DNA of 64,000 nt. Origin: JBCCOW01 sp039025855. GTDB lineage: Bacteria > Planctomycetota > Phycisphaerae > Phycisphaerales > Phycisphaeraceae. A program made the position numbers and the translations under genes. Positions 45,417 to 53,648 of the stretch are shown one piece after another; within the stretch, counting starts at the first letter, position 1, and each line of letters begins with the position of its first letter. The notes under the pieces were generated by a model, which saw only the letters and a list, made by a program, of their open reading frames with translations, searched no databases and was not told the origin of the DNA. The stretch is taken from the NCBI GenBank assembly GCA_039025855.1, contig JBCCNL010000017.1, positions 7,102-71,101 on the forward strand, read 5' to 3'.

Positions 45417-46376
45417 CTACTGCACCAACCCCCGCGTCAGTTTCATAAATGCCGTCTCCAGGTTCACCTTCTCCTCCTCAAGCCGCGTCAACTCGTAACC
45501 CGCCCCCACCAACGCCGCCGCCACCCGGCCAACCGTCGAGCCGCCACCCTCTGCCGGCTCACCCATCAACACCCGCAGATGCTCGTTCTCCATCTCCACC
45601 CCGACCACCCCCGGCACCGTCTTGATCACCTCCATTGCCGGCGCCCGCCGACTCCCCACACCCACGTGCAACACCCCGCCAACCCCGCCCGCTGTCTTCG
45701 CCCGTTCCAGGATCTCCGCCACCGTCCCCGTGAACTTCAGCTCGCCCTGTTCAATGATCGCCACCTTGTTACACAGGTCCGCCAGCTCCAACAGGATGTG
45801 CGAGCTGATCAAGATCGTTTTGCCCATCCGGTGCAGCTCTTTGAGCAACTCCCGCATCTCGATCCGCGCCCGCGGGTCCAGCCCCGACGCCGGCTCGTCC
45901 ATCAGCAACACCTTCGGGTCGTGCAACAACACCCGCGCGACCGACAGCCGCTGCTGCATCCCCCGCGACAGCGAGTTCACCTCCGCATCGGCCTTGTACG
46001 TCAAGTCCGTCAACGCCAACACGTCGTCGATCACCGCCGTCCGCTGCTCCCCAGTGATCCCGTATGCCGACGCGAAGAACTGCAAATACTCCGTCACCAC
46101 CATGTCGTCGTACGACCCGAAGAAGTCCGGCACATAACCGATCATCGCCCGCACCTGCCGCGCATTGACCGGCCCCACCGACAGCCCATCGATCCGCGCC
46201 TCCCCCGACGACGGCTTAAGCAGCGTCGCAAGGATCTTGATGCACGTCGTCTTCCCCGCACCGTTCGGCCCAATAAACCCAAAACAGTCCCCCGCCTCGA
46301 TCTCCAGATTGAGATTCGAAAGCGCCGTCAACTCCCCATACCGCTTCGTCAAATTCACCGTCCGGATCATCGCCAT
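45417..46376 (-). CDS. ABC transporter ATP-binding protein (ABC-2/NatA type)
   Basis: 319 residues. Walker A GPNGAGKTT, Q-loop region YVPDFFGSYDDM, signature SLSRGMQQRLSVARVLLHDP, Walker B VLLMDEPASGLDP, and the H-loop ISSHILLELADLC are complete. The extended C-terminal domain (about 225-319) is typical of ATPases that pair with ABC-2 permeases. The substrate is unknown. It follows the split membrane protein gene by 33 bp, and no permease gene is seen in the window, so the partner may be further away. Signature SRGMQQ varies from the canonical SGGQ. Confidence 0.9.
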   Translation of the reverse strand: MAMIRTVNLTKRYGELTALSNLNLEIEAGDCFGFIGPNGAGKTTCIKILATLLKPSSGEARIDGLSVGPVNARQVRAMIGYVPDFFGSYDDMVVTEYLQFFASAYGITGEQRTAVIDDVLALTDLTYKADAEVNSLSRGMQQRLSVARVLLHDPKVLLMDEPASGLDPRARIEMRELLKELHRMGKTILISSHILLELADLCNKVAIIEQGELKFTGTVAEILERAKTAGGVGGVLHVGVGSRRAPAMEVIKTVPGVVGVEMENEHLRVLMGEPAEGGGSTVGRVAAALVGAGYELTRLEEEKVNLETAFMKLTRGLVQ

Positions 46377-46409
46377 GGCTGACTCATGTGACCTTCTGTC
46401 TTCGGTCTT

Positions 46410-48410
46410 CTAAAAATCGTACACCCAACGCACCACCGTCAGGCTCGCGTCCGTCGCGTCCCCGCCAATCGCCTGACCGTCCAGCGTCATCGGCACCGGC
46501 AGCGGGCTCGCTTCCAAGTACCCGATGATGATCAGGCGCCGCCCCTTGGTGAGGGCTGTCAGGTCCACCCGACGCAGCAGCGAACGCTGCAGCACCGACG
46601 CCCCCGACGTCGCCGACGCCCGGACATGCGGGTGCGGCAGCGCATCGAAGAAACTCGCCGCGTCCATCTCCCGCACCACCGCCGGGGTCTTCGCCGACCC
46701 CGCAGCGTCATCCACGTCCGGCCCAATCCCGCCCACCTGTCGACGCCCCACCGCCTCACCCAGAAACCCCTCGTCCCGCCATGTCCGCCGCTGCACGTCC
46801 CCCACCTCCGTCGCCAACACCCGGGCCGTCCCTCGGTCCCCCCCGCTGCCCAGCCCCTCCAACTCGATCGCCTGCCCCTGCCCCCACGCCTCCGGCAGCA
46901 CCACCACCCACGGCACCCGACCCTCACCCGGACACACCACCACCCGCACATTGCTCAGGTCGCCCGGCAGCGACTGCGTCACCCGCCCCACCAACACGCC
47001 CGCTTCATTCAGCCCCACCCCGTCCGGCGTCACCGTCCAACCCTCCACCGTCGGCCCCAGGTAATCCACCCGGAACTGCTTCGACGTCGCACGCACCGGC
47101 ACCACCGCCCCCGCAGGCTCCGCCGCATCAACCCGATACGCACGGATGTCCGGGTACGGCAAAATCGCTTCGCCCAACTCACTCCCCGGGCTCGCCAGCG
47201 TGTCATGCACCTCAAACCCCACCCCACCCGCCCCACCCACCCCGCCCTGAAGCCCACGGATTGAATCCGTGGGCCCCACGCCGCTTTCATCTCCCGTCTG
47301 TCCCACCACCACCGCGGCGTCCCCGAACCGCGGCACAAACACCGACGCCCAACTCCGCGCCCGGGCTGGCCCCCCGTTCCCGTCCAGGTCCAACACCGTC
47401 ACGTGCGCCAGCCGCTCGTCCGCCGGCCGAAGCAGCGCTGCGCCCCCCCACGCCAACGCCCCGAACCCCGCCACCACCGCTACAAACACCAGCCAGTTCC
47501 ACGCCTCATGCTTCCGGCTCCGCAGCACCCAGAACGCCACCGGCCCCGCGATTAGCCAGTACAACCCAAACACCACAATCGCCAACACCAACGCCGGCGC
47601 TGCCGTCCCCGTCATCGCCAGCCGACCATCCACCCACCGACCAAGCTCCACCTGCGACAGCATCGACGCCACCCGAAGCTGGTCCGGCGGCGCCGCCCGT
47701 CGCTGACGCTCCACCTCCGACGGCAACAACACCGGCCCCTTCCACGCAAACACCCGCTTCCACAGCGGGTGCATGTCCCGCGGACTCAGCTTCGCCTGCA
47801 CATCCTTCGACGCCACATCCAGCCCCATCACCGTCACCCGCCCAAACCCGTACCGGCGTGCCACCACCAGCGGCACCCCGAGCTCATCGTCCTCCTCCGC
47901 CTTCGGCCCACGCTCCAACACCGACGCCCCCTCACGCAAACCCGTCAGCCCCAGCATCGGTACCGGCTCGGTCCCCGACACCGGGCGGCCCACCCACAGC
48001 GGCACCGCGCCCTGCACCGACGTGAGCCCGCCGACCTCAAACGGCATCAAGTCCCCCAGCGGCGACGCCGACCACGGCTCCCCCGCCAACGGCAACACCA
48101 CCACCAGATGCCCCCCCCGATACACCCACTCCCGCAGAGCCCCCCGCGTCGCCGCACTCATCCCCGTCCCCGCCGGCGTCCCGCCGTCCTGCCCCAGCCA
48201 CACGATCGCCTCGAACCCCGACATCCCATACCAGCGGTCCGGCAGGTCGCCCAGCGTCATCCCCCGCACGATCCGCAAGTCCTCGTGCCGCGTCGTCTGC
48301 CCCTCAAACCGGTCCAACCCCACCCCCGCCGAACCCAGCACCCCCACCAACGCCGTCTTCGGCTCCGCCACGTTCCGCGGCAGCGCCACCACCGACACCT
48401 CCCCCAACAC
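46410..48410 (-). CDS. Large planctomycete membrane protein, main part (gene interrupted by in-frame TAG)
   Basis: 666 residues from a GTG. A GATase-1-like/Rossmann region comes first (AIVWLGQDGG, LREWVYRGGHLVVVLP), then two adjacent membrane helices (APALVLAIVVFGLYWLIAGPVAFWVL, WLVFVAVVAGFGALAWGGAALL) and a beta-rich C-terminal part. The frame continues upstream across TAG 48450-48452 into the 136-codon gene ending there, which supplies a signal peptide and beta-sandwich; the two read as one protein. An insert encoded by a palindromic element (GVGPTDSIRGLQ) lies in the C-terminal half. Related planctomycete proteins are, from memory, single chains. Downstream is the ABC ATPase gene. Confidence 0.7.
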   Translation of the reverse strand: MLGEVSVVALPRNVAEPKTALVGVLGSAGVGLDRFEGQTTRHEDLRIVRGMTLGDLPDRWYGMSGFEAIVWLGQDGGTPAGTGMSAATRGALREWVYRGGHLVVVLPLAGEPWSASPLGDLMPFEVGGLTSVQGAVPLWVGRPVSGTEPVPMLGLTGLREGASVLERGPKAEEDDELGVPLVVARRYGFGRVTVMGLDVASKDVQAKLSPRDMHPLWKRVFAWKGPVLLPSEVERQRRAAPPDQLRVASMLSQVELGRWVDGRLAMTGTAAPALVLAIVVFGLYWLIAGPVAFWVLRSRKHEAWNWLVFVAVVAGFGALAWGGAALLRPADERLAHVTVLDLDGNGGPARARSWASVFVPRFGDAAVVVGQTGDESGVGPTDSIRGLQGGVGGAGGVGFEVHDTLASPGSELGEAILPYPDIRAYRVDAAEPAGAVVPVRATSKQFRVDYLGPTVEGWTVTPDGVGLNEAGVLVGRVTQSLPGDLSNVRVVVCPGEGRVPWVVVLPEAWGQGQAIELEGLGSGGDRGTARVLATEVGDVQRRTWRDEGFLGEAVGRRQVGGIGPDVDDAAGSAKTPAVVREMDAASFFDALPHPHVRASATSGASVLQRSLLRRVDLTALTKGRRLIIIGYLEASPLPVPMTLDGQAIGGDATDASLTVVRWVYDF
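47249..47274 (+). repeat. Palindromic element, GAAGCCCACGG type, inside a coding region
   Basis: GAA flank, arms GCCCACGGAT (47252-47261) and ATCCGTGGGC (47265-47274), loop TGA. It is in frame in the minus-strand membrane protein gene and encodes part of GPTDSIRGL. Confidence 0.88.
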
Positions 48411-48449
48411 CCGCCCAATACCCGCCCCATCACCAACGCCCGCTGAAGC

Positions 48450-48860
48450 CTACGGTTTCTGCGCGGCTCCCTCACCCCCATCCCCTTCCTCCTCCAACAC
48501 CGCCAACGCCCGTACCTCCCACACCGCCTCGCGATCTTCCGAGAACGGCCACGCCGCGTACAGCCACACCGTCTGCTCCGCCTGCACCGAACTCGGCACC
48601 ACCGTCACCCGACGCTCGCTCAACACCCGGTCCCCGTCGTCATCCCGCAGCTCCCAACGTAAGAGCACTTCCTGAGCCACCGACGACGGGTTGGTCACCC
48701 GCACCCGCATCCCCGTCCAACCGCCCGGCCGAACCACCCCCGCCAACCCGATGTCCGACGCCCGCTCCACCCGCAACTCGATCCCCGACTGTTGTGCCGA
48801 TGCCGGCCCCACCGCCAGGCACCACAACACACCAAGTCCCAAAACACACCATCGCATCAC
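48450..48860 (-). CDS. N-terminal part of the split membrane protein (signal peptide plus beta-sandwich)
   Basis: 136 residues ending at TAG 48450-48452. Signal peptide (CVLGLGVLWCLAVGPASAQ), then a beta-sandwich (IELRVERASDIGLAGVVRPGGWTGMRVRVTNPSSVAQEVLLRWELRDDDGD). The frame is the same as that of the gene starting at 48410, with 13 sense codons between the stop and that start. The stop lies in GAAGCCTACGGTTTC on the plus strand, which resembles the 5' half of the GAAGCCCACGGATTC repeat family, so an inserted and decayed palindrome may have brought the stop. Alternatively these are two translationally coupled genes. Confidence 0.6.
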   Translation of the reverse strand: MMRWCVLGLGVLWCLAVGPASAQQSGIELRVERASDIGLAGVVRPGGWTGMRVRVTNPSSVAQEVLLRWELRDDDGDRVLSERRVTVVPSSVQAEQTVWLYAAWPFSEDREAVWEVRALAVLEEEGDGGEGAAQKP

Positions 48861-48865
48861 CGCAC

Positions 48866-48891
48866 TTTAGCCCCTGGCTCTGCCAGGGGGC
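48866..48891 (+). repeat. Palindromic element, TTTAGCCCC...TCT type
   Basis: TTTA flank, arms GCCCCTGGC (48870-48878) and GCCAGGGGGC (48882-48891), loop TCT. Compared with 57594 both arms differ in a compensating way (T-A for C-G). It lies between divergent genes. Confidence 0.88.
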
Positions 48892-48953
48892 ACTCGGCCC
48901 ACCCGATGCGCCCCCCTTCCGATAACCGCCATGCGCTCACCCACTCACCCCCT

Positions 48954-49268
48954 ATGCCCGGCCCCGCCGATCCCACCGCCATGCCTCTCGCCCTCTGGCT
49001 CCTGTTCGCGCTGTTCGCCTTCGCCTTTGCCCGCACGGTTCTCGCGGTCATCGGGGCACGCCTCCACATCCACACCGCCCGACACGACCTGATCCGCGAG
49101 ACCAAGGCCGCCCGCATCGAGTACCTCCGCGAGCTGGCTCGCCGTGAGCAGGAAACCCTCGAACACCACACCCAGGCCATCATCGAGGACGACGACGCCG
49201 AGGCAGACACCGAGCCCCTCGCCACCCTCGCCCCCGAGCCCGAGCCGCCCCTCCAGCAGGCCGCCTGA
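48954..49268 (+). CDS. Small membrane-anchored hypothetical protein with helical tail
   Basis: 104 residues from ATG 48954. One hydrophobic helix (ALWLLFALFAFAFARTVLAVIGA), then a charged helix likely to form a coiled coil (RHDLIRETKAARIEYLRELARREQETLEHHTQ) and an acidic/Pro-rich end. The layout recalls cytoplasmic-facing membrane adaptors, but no family is recognised. ATG 48981 (MPLALWLL) is an alternative start. A palindromic element follows 28 bp after the stop. Confidence 0.55.
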   Translation: MPGPADPTAMPLALWLLFALFAFAFARTVLAVIGARLHIHTARHDLIRETKAARIEYLRELARREQETLEHHTQAIIEDDDAEADTEPLATLAPEPEPPLQQAA

Positions 49269-49296
49269 ACCCAACCCATCGCCCACTACCCCTCAA

Positions 49297-49322
49297 TAGC
49301 CGGGTTGCTACGCAACCCCGGC
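49297..49322 (+). repeat. Palindromic element, ATAGCCGG...TAC type
   Basis: ATA flank, arms GCCGGGTTGC (49299-49308) and GCAACCCCGGC (49312-49322, one extra C), loop TAC. The copy at 53124 keeps flank and loop but has a different stem. Confidence 0.85.
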
Positions 49323-49431
49323 CCGCCCGCCTATCCCGTAATCCACACGTCCCATAAGCCCACCGCCCCGCGGTTATCATGCGTCCTCGACGGCACCTCC
49401 ACCCCGCCCTCTTCCCCCCACAGGAGCACGC

Positions 49432-50880
49432 ATGGCCCTCCGCAATTCCGTCGAACTGCTCACCCTCAACCTCAAACTCCTCGGCAAGCAGACCCGCAAG
49501 AACGTTCTCCTGTCCACCGGCGACGCCCCCGACAAACAAGCCCTCCTCCCCGCCATCCGCAGGCTCCTCGCGCTGCCCGTCGATCTCTACGCCACCCCCG
49601 GCACCCACACCTTCCTCGCCGACCACGACATCGCCTCCACCGAGGTCCACAAGATCACCGACGGCCGGGCCCCCAACATCCTCACCCTCCTCAAGTCCAA
49701 CTCCTTCGACCTCATCGTCAACATCCTCACCGGCCAGGTCGACTATGACGAGCAGTCCGACGCCAAGCTCATCCGCTCCCTCGCCATCGAGAACGGCATC
49801 CCCCTGGTCACCGACGTCGAGGTCGCCCAGAAGACGATCGAGCAAGTCGTCATCGACACCGAGAAGGGCACCTACCGCTACAAGCTTGCCGACGACGAAG
49901 AGCCCTGGAACCTCCACCTCCGCTTCCTCGACCGTGCCGCCCAGCTCGGCGGACTCGCCAACCACCACGCCCACTTCGACAAGGCGTATCTCATCTCCTA
50001 CGACAATCTGAAGCTCTCGCAGGTCGACATGCAGAAGAAGTGGGAACTCTACAAGTACCTCAAAGAGAACTACACCCTCGCCGACCTCACCGAGCGCATC
50101 GCCCGCGGCCTCGACAAGATGATCGACCAGGGCGCGACCTACTGCCGGACCATGGTCGATGCCGACGCCACCGTGAAGCTCCTGCCCATCAAGGCCGCCC
50201 TCCGCGTCAAGGAGATGTACGCCGACAAGATCCGCTTCGAGGTCGGCATCCAACCCCTGCAGGGCGTGCTCGAGGAAGACTCCTGGAAGGTCGTCCAAGA
50301 AGCCTGCGAGATGGCAGACTACGTCGGCGGACTTCCTTCTAAAGACCGCCCCACCCCCGAGAAGCACATTGACCGCATCTTCGCCCTCGCCAACAAGCTG
50401 GACAAGCCCGTCGACGTCCACGTCGACCAGGAGAACAACCCCCGCGAAGACGAAACCGAACTCCTCGCCCGCAAGACCATCGAGCACGGCCTCCAGGGCA
50501 AAGTCCAGGGCGTCCACTCCGTCTCCCTCGCCGCCAAGTCCGAAGCCGAGCAGGACCGCATCATCCAGCTCTGCCTCGACGCCGACATGGGCATCATCAT
50601 CTGCCCCTCCGCCGCGATCTCCATGAAGCAGCTCGACATGACCGGCCCCCTCCACAACTCCATCGCCCCGTTCCCCAAGCTCCACGCCGCCGGCGTCCGC
50701 ACCTACCTCGGCGTCGACAACATCCACGACCTGTTCATGCCCATGGTCGACGGCGACCTCTGGACCGAAGCCCGCATGCTCATGGAGGCCTGCCGCTTCT
50801 ACGACGTCGACGCCGTCACCGACTGGGCCTGCCGCCCCCCCGCCACCCAACCCACCGCCCCCGAGCCCGTCGCAGTCTGA
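49432..50880 (+). CDS. MGS-like domain fused to amidohydrolase (cytosine deaminase-like)
   Basis: 482 residues. Residues about 1-150 form an MGS-like domain as in the C-terminus of CarB and methylglyoxal synthase (VLLSTGDAPDKQALL, DLYATPGTHTFLADHDI, HKITDGRAPNI, DLIVNILTG, IRSLAIENGIPLVTDVEVA). Residues about 165-465 form a metal-dependent amidohydrolase: HHAHFDKAY, VDVHVDQENNP, GVHSVSLA, and LGVDNIHD carry the His/Asp metal and catalytic positions of the cytosine deaminase/AtzC group. Both domains look complete. The MGS-like domain often binds a phosphorylated effector, so it may regulate the deaminase. The substrate is unknown. ATG 49432; the next palindromic element is 37 bp after the stop. 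Confidence 0.78.
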   Translation: MALRNSVELLTLNLKLLGKQTRKNVLLSTGDAPDKQALLPAIRRLLALPVDLYATPGTHTFLADHDIASTEVHKITDGRAPNILTLLKSNSFDLIVNILTGQVDYDEQSDAKLIRSLAIENGIPLVTDVEVAQKTIEQVVIDTEKGTYRYKLADDEEPWNLHLRFLDRAAQLGGLANHHAHFDKAYLISYDNLKLSQVDMQKKWELYKYLKENYTLADLTERIARGLDKMIDQGATYCRTMVDADATVKLLPIKAALRVKEMYADKIRFEVGIQPLQGVLEEDSWKVVQEACEMADYVGGLPSKDRPTPEKHIDRIFALANKLDKPVDVHVDQENNPREDETELLARKTIEHGLQGKVQGVHSVSLAAKSEAEQDRIIQLCLDADMGIIICPSAAISMKQLDMTGPLHNSIAPFPKLHAAGVRTYLGVDNIHDLFMPMVDGDLWTEARMLMEACRFYDVDAVTDWACRPPATQPTAPEPVAV

Positions 50881-50917
50881 CGCCGACCGCGATACACTCC
50901 CCGATCCCCCAAATCCC

Positions 50918-50941
50918 GTTTAGCGGGGGCATTCATGCCCC
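50918..50941 (+). repeat. Palindromic element, GTTTAGC...TTCA type
   Basis: GTTTAGC flank, arms GGGGCA / TGCCCC around TTCA (50926-50931 and 50936-50941). It lies 37 bp after the amidohydrolase stop and 43 bp before the next start. Confidence 0.85.
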
Positions 50942-50983
50942 ACGCCGATCGCCGATACGCCACCGACCCAACCCGCATCCCCC

Positions 50984-53089
50984 ATGCTCAAGTTCTTCCG
51001 CAAATACAACAAGCTCATCCTCGTCGTCGGCGCCTCACTCCTGATGGTCGCCTTCCTCATCCAGCCCGTCCTCTCCATCTTCCTCCCCGACCCCCGCAAG
51101 CAGCCTATCGCCGAGGCCCACGGCGACACCCTCACGGTCGCCGACCTCCGCTCCGCCAGCCTCGAACTCGACCTCCTCCGCGACCTCGGCGTCCGCTCCC
51201 CCTTCTTCGCCGACGCCGACCAAAACCTCCTCGAACAGGGCGTCCGCCTCCCGCTGCCCAGCGACGAAGAGGACTGGCTGCTCCTGCTCAAGAACGCCGA
51301 GGAGCTCGGCATCGTCGCCGGACCTACCCAGGTCAGCGCCTTCTATCAAATGCAAGGCGTCTCGGCCGACACCCTCGCCCAACTCGCCACCTCCCGCCGC
51401 GTCACCCGCGGCTTCATCGACCAGGCCGTCGGCCACTACATCGTCTCCCAGCAATACCTCGACCTCGCCTCCGGCGTCCTCTACCGCAACGACCCCGGCC
51501 TCCCCGCCGCCCCCGCTCTCCGCTACCTCACCGAACTCGCCCGCGCCGGCAACGCCATCAACCTCCTCCGCCAGGTCGCCCGCGGACCCCGCTCCTTCCA
51601 GCAGATCCAGAACATCAACTTCCTCCAGGGCGAAGCCGTCACCGCGATGCGCGAAGCCTCCGGCCAGCAACGCCTTTCCGAACCCCTCATCGCTTACCGC
51701 ACCCAGCAAGCCCTCGCCACACTCGACGCCCAGATGCTGCTCATCCCCAGCAGCCCCCGCGTCGACCCCGACCTCCAGCCCGACGCCGCCCGCCTCGCCG
51801 AACTCTACGAGACCCACAAAGACCAGCCCCCCGGCTCCTCCGAACCCTTCGGGCTCGGCTACCAGCTCCCCGCACAGGTCCGCTTCGAAGTACTGACCAT
51901 CCGACTCGAAGACGTCGTCAAGGCTGTCCGCCAGACCATCACCCAGGACGACATCCAGCAGGCCTACGCCGAGTCCCCTCAAAAATACGACCGCTTCCGC
52001 CTCGATGACGCACTGTCCGCCGATGCCGCCGCCACCCAGCCCGGTGCCGCCGCCGGCCCCCGCCCCGTCCTTTCCCGAAACACCCGCAACCGTATCGCCG
52101 ACCAGCTCGCCAAAGACCGCGCCAACGCCCGCCTCCTCGACATCCTCGCCGCCGTCCAATCCCGCCTCGCCCGTGACGTCCGGCAGGCTCCCATCAACCT
52201 CTCCGGCGTCCGCGATACCTCGAACCTCACCCCCACCCCCTTCCAGGAAGTCGCCGACGCCATCGCGGGCAACCCTGACCTCGGCGTCGAACTCCTCGTC
52301 CAGGATCACACCGACCGCTGGACCGCCATCGCCGACCTCGAAGGTATCGTCCCTATCGGCGAAGCCTTCGTCACCGACACCGGCCAGTCCTTCACCGACT
52401 ACCTCGCCGCGACTCACGAGCTCCAGCCCACCCCCGAGGGCGACCCCGCCGACGCCCCTCCCCTGCCCTCAAACACCCTGCAGGTCAAGCTGCCCAGCCT
52501 CCCCCTCGCGACCCAGGACGGCTCCCTCCACATCGTCCGCGTCACCGCCGCCCAGCCCGCCCGCGCCCCCGAATCCCTCGACGCCGTCCGCGAACAGGTC
52601 CTCGCCGACGCCCGCCTCCTCGACGCCTACGACAAGCTCCTCGCCGACCGCGAGTCCCTCGTGAACCAGATCGCCGAGACCAACCTCACCGCCGTCTCCG
52701 AAGGCCTGACCGACGCCGCCATCACCACCCTCCTCGACATCACGCCCACCGACCCACAGCCCGGCGAGCTCGGCCCGCCCGACCTACAGAACCTCGGCCG
52801 ACACGCCCCCTCCGTCGACGCCCTCTTCGACAAGGCCCAGGCCCTCGGCACCAACGCCGCTAGCAACGGCCTCACCGCCGACCGCCTCGTCGCCGTCCCC
52901 GTCGACGAGAAACAGGCCCTCGCCATCTTCCTGATCGAGTCCTTCTCTCCCTTGACCCGCTCCGCCTTTAACCAAAGCATTGGCGACCCCCTCAACCTCC
53001 TCAACACCCACCTCACCGTCAAAGCCGACGCCCCCACCACCGACCCCATGGCCGGCCTCCGCGAACGCGTCGGCTACGTCGAACGCTAA
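50984..53089 (+). CDS. PpiD/SurA-like membrane-anchored protein
   Basis: 701 residues. A short basic N-terminus and one membrane helix (LILVVGASLLMVAFLIQPVLSI, about 11-32) are followed by a large helical domain with SurA_N-like character (QPIAEAHGDTLTVADLRSASLELDLL, SAFYQMQGVSADTLAQLATS, IDQAVGHYIVSQQYLDLA). A parvulin domain cannot be identified with confidence. The layout matches PpiD-like periplasmic chaperones of outer-membrane protein folding, in their planctomycete form; the function is inferred. The C-terminal half is Ala/Asp-rich and poorly conserved. ATG 50984. An ATAGCCGG-type palindrome lies 34 bp after the stop. Confidence 0.68.
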   Translation: MLKFFRKYNKLILVVGASLLMVAFLIQPVLSIFLPDPRKQPIAEAHGDTLTVADLRSASLELDLLRDLGVRSPFFADADQNLLEQGVRLPLPSDEEDWLLLLKNAEELGIVAGPTQVSAFYQMQGVSADTLAQLATSRRVTRGFIDQAVGHYIVSQQYLDLASGVLYRNDPGLPAAPALRYLTELARAGNAINLLRQVARGPRSFQQIQNINFLQGEAVTAMREASGQQRLSEPLIAYRTQQALATLDAQMLLIPSSPRVDPDLQPDAARLAELYETHKDQPPGSSEPFGLGYQLPAQVRFEVLTIRLEDVVKAVRQTITQDDIQQAYAESPQKYDRFRLDDALSADAAATQPGAAAGPRPVLSRNTRNRIADQLAKDRANARLLDILAAVQSRLARDVRQAPINLSGVRDTSNLTPTPFQEVADAIAGNPDLGVELLVQDHTDRWTAIADLEGIVPIGEAFVTDTGQSFTDYLAATHELQPTPEGDPADAPPLPSNTLQVKLPSLPLATQDGSLHIVRVTAAQPARAPESLDAVREQVLADARLLDAYDKLLADRESLVNQIAETNLTAVSEGLTDAAITTLLDITPTDPQPGELGPPDLQNLGRHAPSVDALFDKAQALGTNAASNGLTADRLVAVPVDEKQALAIFLIESFSPLTRSAFNQSIGDPLNLLNTHLTVKADAPTTDPMAGLRERVGYVER

Positions 53090-53123
53090 TCCCACCCACA
53101 GCACTCAACATCAACAAACTCAA

Positions 53124-53147
53124 TAGCCGGCGAGCTACGCTCGCCGG
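53124..53147 (+). repeat. Palindromic element, ATAGCCGG...TAC type
   Basis: TA flank, arms CCGGCGAGC (53127-53135) and GCTCGCCGG (53139-53147), loop TAC. It shares flank and loop with 49297, but four stem pairs differ and remain paired. Confidence 0.87.
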
Positions 53148-53173
53148 GTCGTCGCACCACACCCGCCAACACC

Positions 53174-53527
53174 TCACCCCACCGTCGCACCCGCATCGAT
53201 CTCGCCCATCGGCGTGACCAACGCCAACGCCCCCTTCCCGCCGTCCTCCCCCTCGACGCTCGCCGCCAGCAGCATCCCCTGCGAGACCTCGCCCCGGATC
53301 TTCCGCGGCTCCAGGTTCGCCACCACCACGATCTGCTTGCCCACCAGTTCTGCCGGGTCGTAATACGCCTTGACCCCCGCACAGATCTGCCGCCGCTCCT
53401 CCCCCACATCGATCTGCAGCTTCAGCAGCCGGTCCGCGTTCGGGTGCTCCTCCGCCTCGACAATCGTCGCCACCCGTAAATCCAGCTTCAAAAAGTCGTC
53501 AAATGCGATGGTTTCCTTAAACGCCAT
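53174..53527 (-). CDS. tRNA-binding domain protein (MetG C-terminal/EMAP-II-like)
   Basis: 117 residues, a stand-alone OB-fold tRNA-binding domain as in the C-terminus of methionyl-tRNA synthetase and CsaA/Arc1p: FDDFLKLDLRVATIVEAEEHPNADRLLKLQIDVG, QICAGVKAYYDPAELVGKQIVVVANL and RGEVSQGMLLAAS. It probably binds tRNA as a dimer and may associate with a MetG that lacks this domain; that gene is not in the window. ATG 53527. Divergent from the AsmA-like gene, with a palindromic element between. Confidence 0.9.
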   Translation of the reverse strand: MAFKETIAFDDFLKLDLRVATIVEAEEHPNADRLLKLQIDVGEERRQICAGVKAYYDPAELVGKQIVVVANLEPRKIRGEVSQGMLLAASVEGEDGGKGALALVTPMGEIDAGATVG

Positions 53528-53607
53528 GGCTCTGTTGCTCGTCCTGCTTGAGTACCGATATCAGCCCGTAACATAGCCCATACCCCAACGCCGCGAGCCG
53601 CCGCAGC

Positions 53608-53630
53608 GAGCCGGGCCGTGTCGGCCCGGC
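53608..53630 (+). repeat. Palindromic element, GAGCCGGGCCG...TGT type
   Basis: GA flank, arms GCCGGGCCG (53610-53618) and CGGCCCGGC (53622-53630), loop TGT. It lies 18 bp before the AsmA-like start codon. A near-identical copy is inside that gene at 55293. Confidence 0.87.
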
Positions 53631-53648
53631 CAACCCGCGACACCCCCC

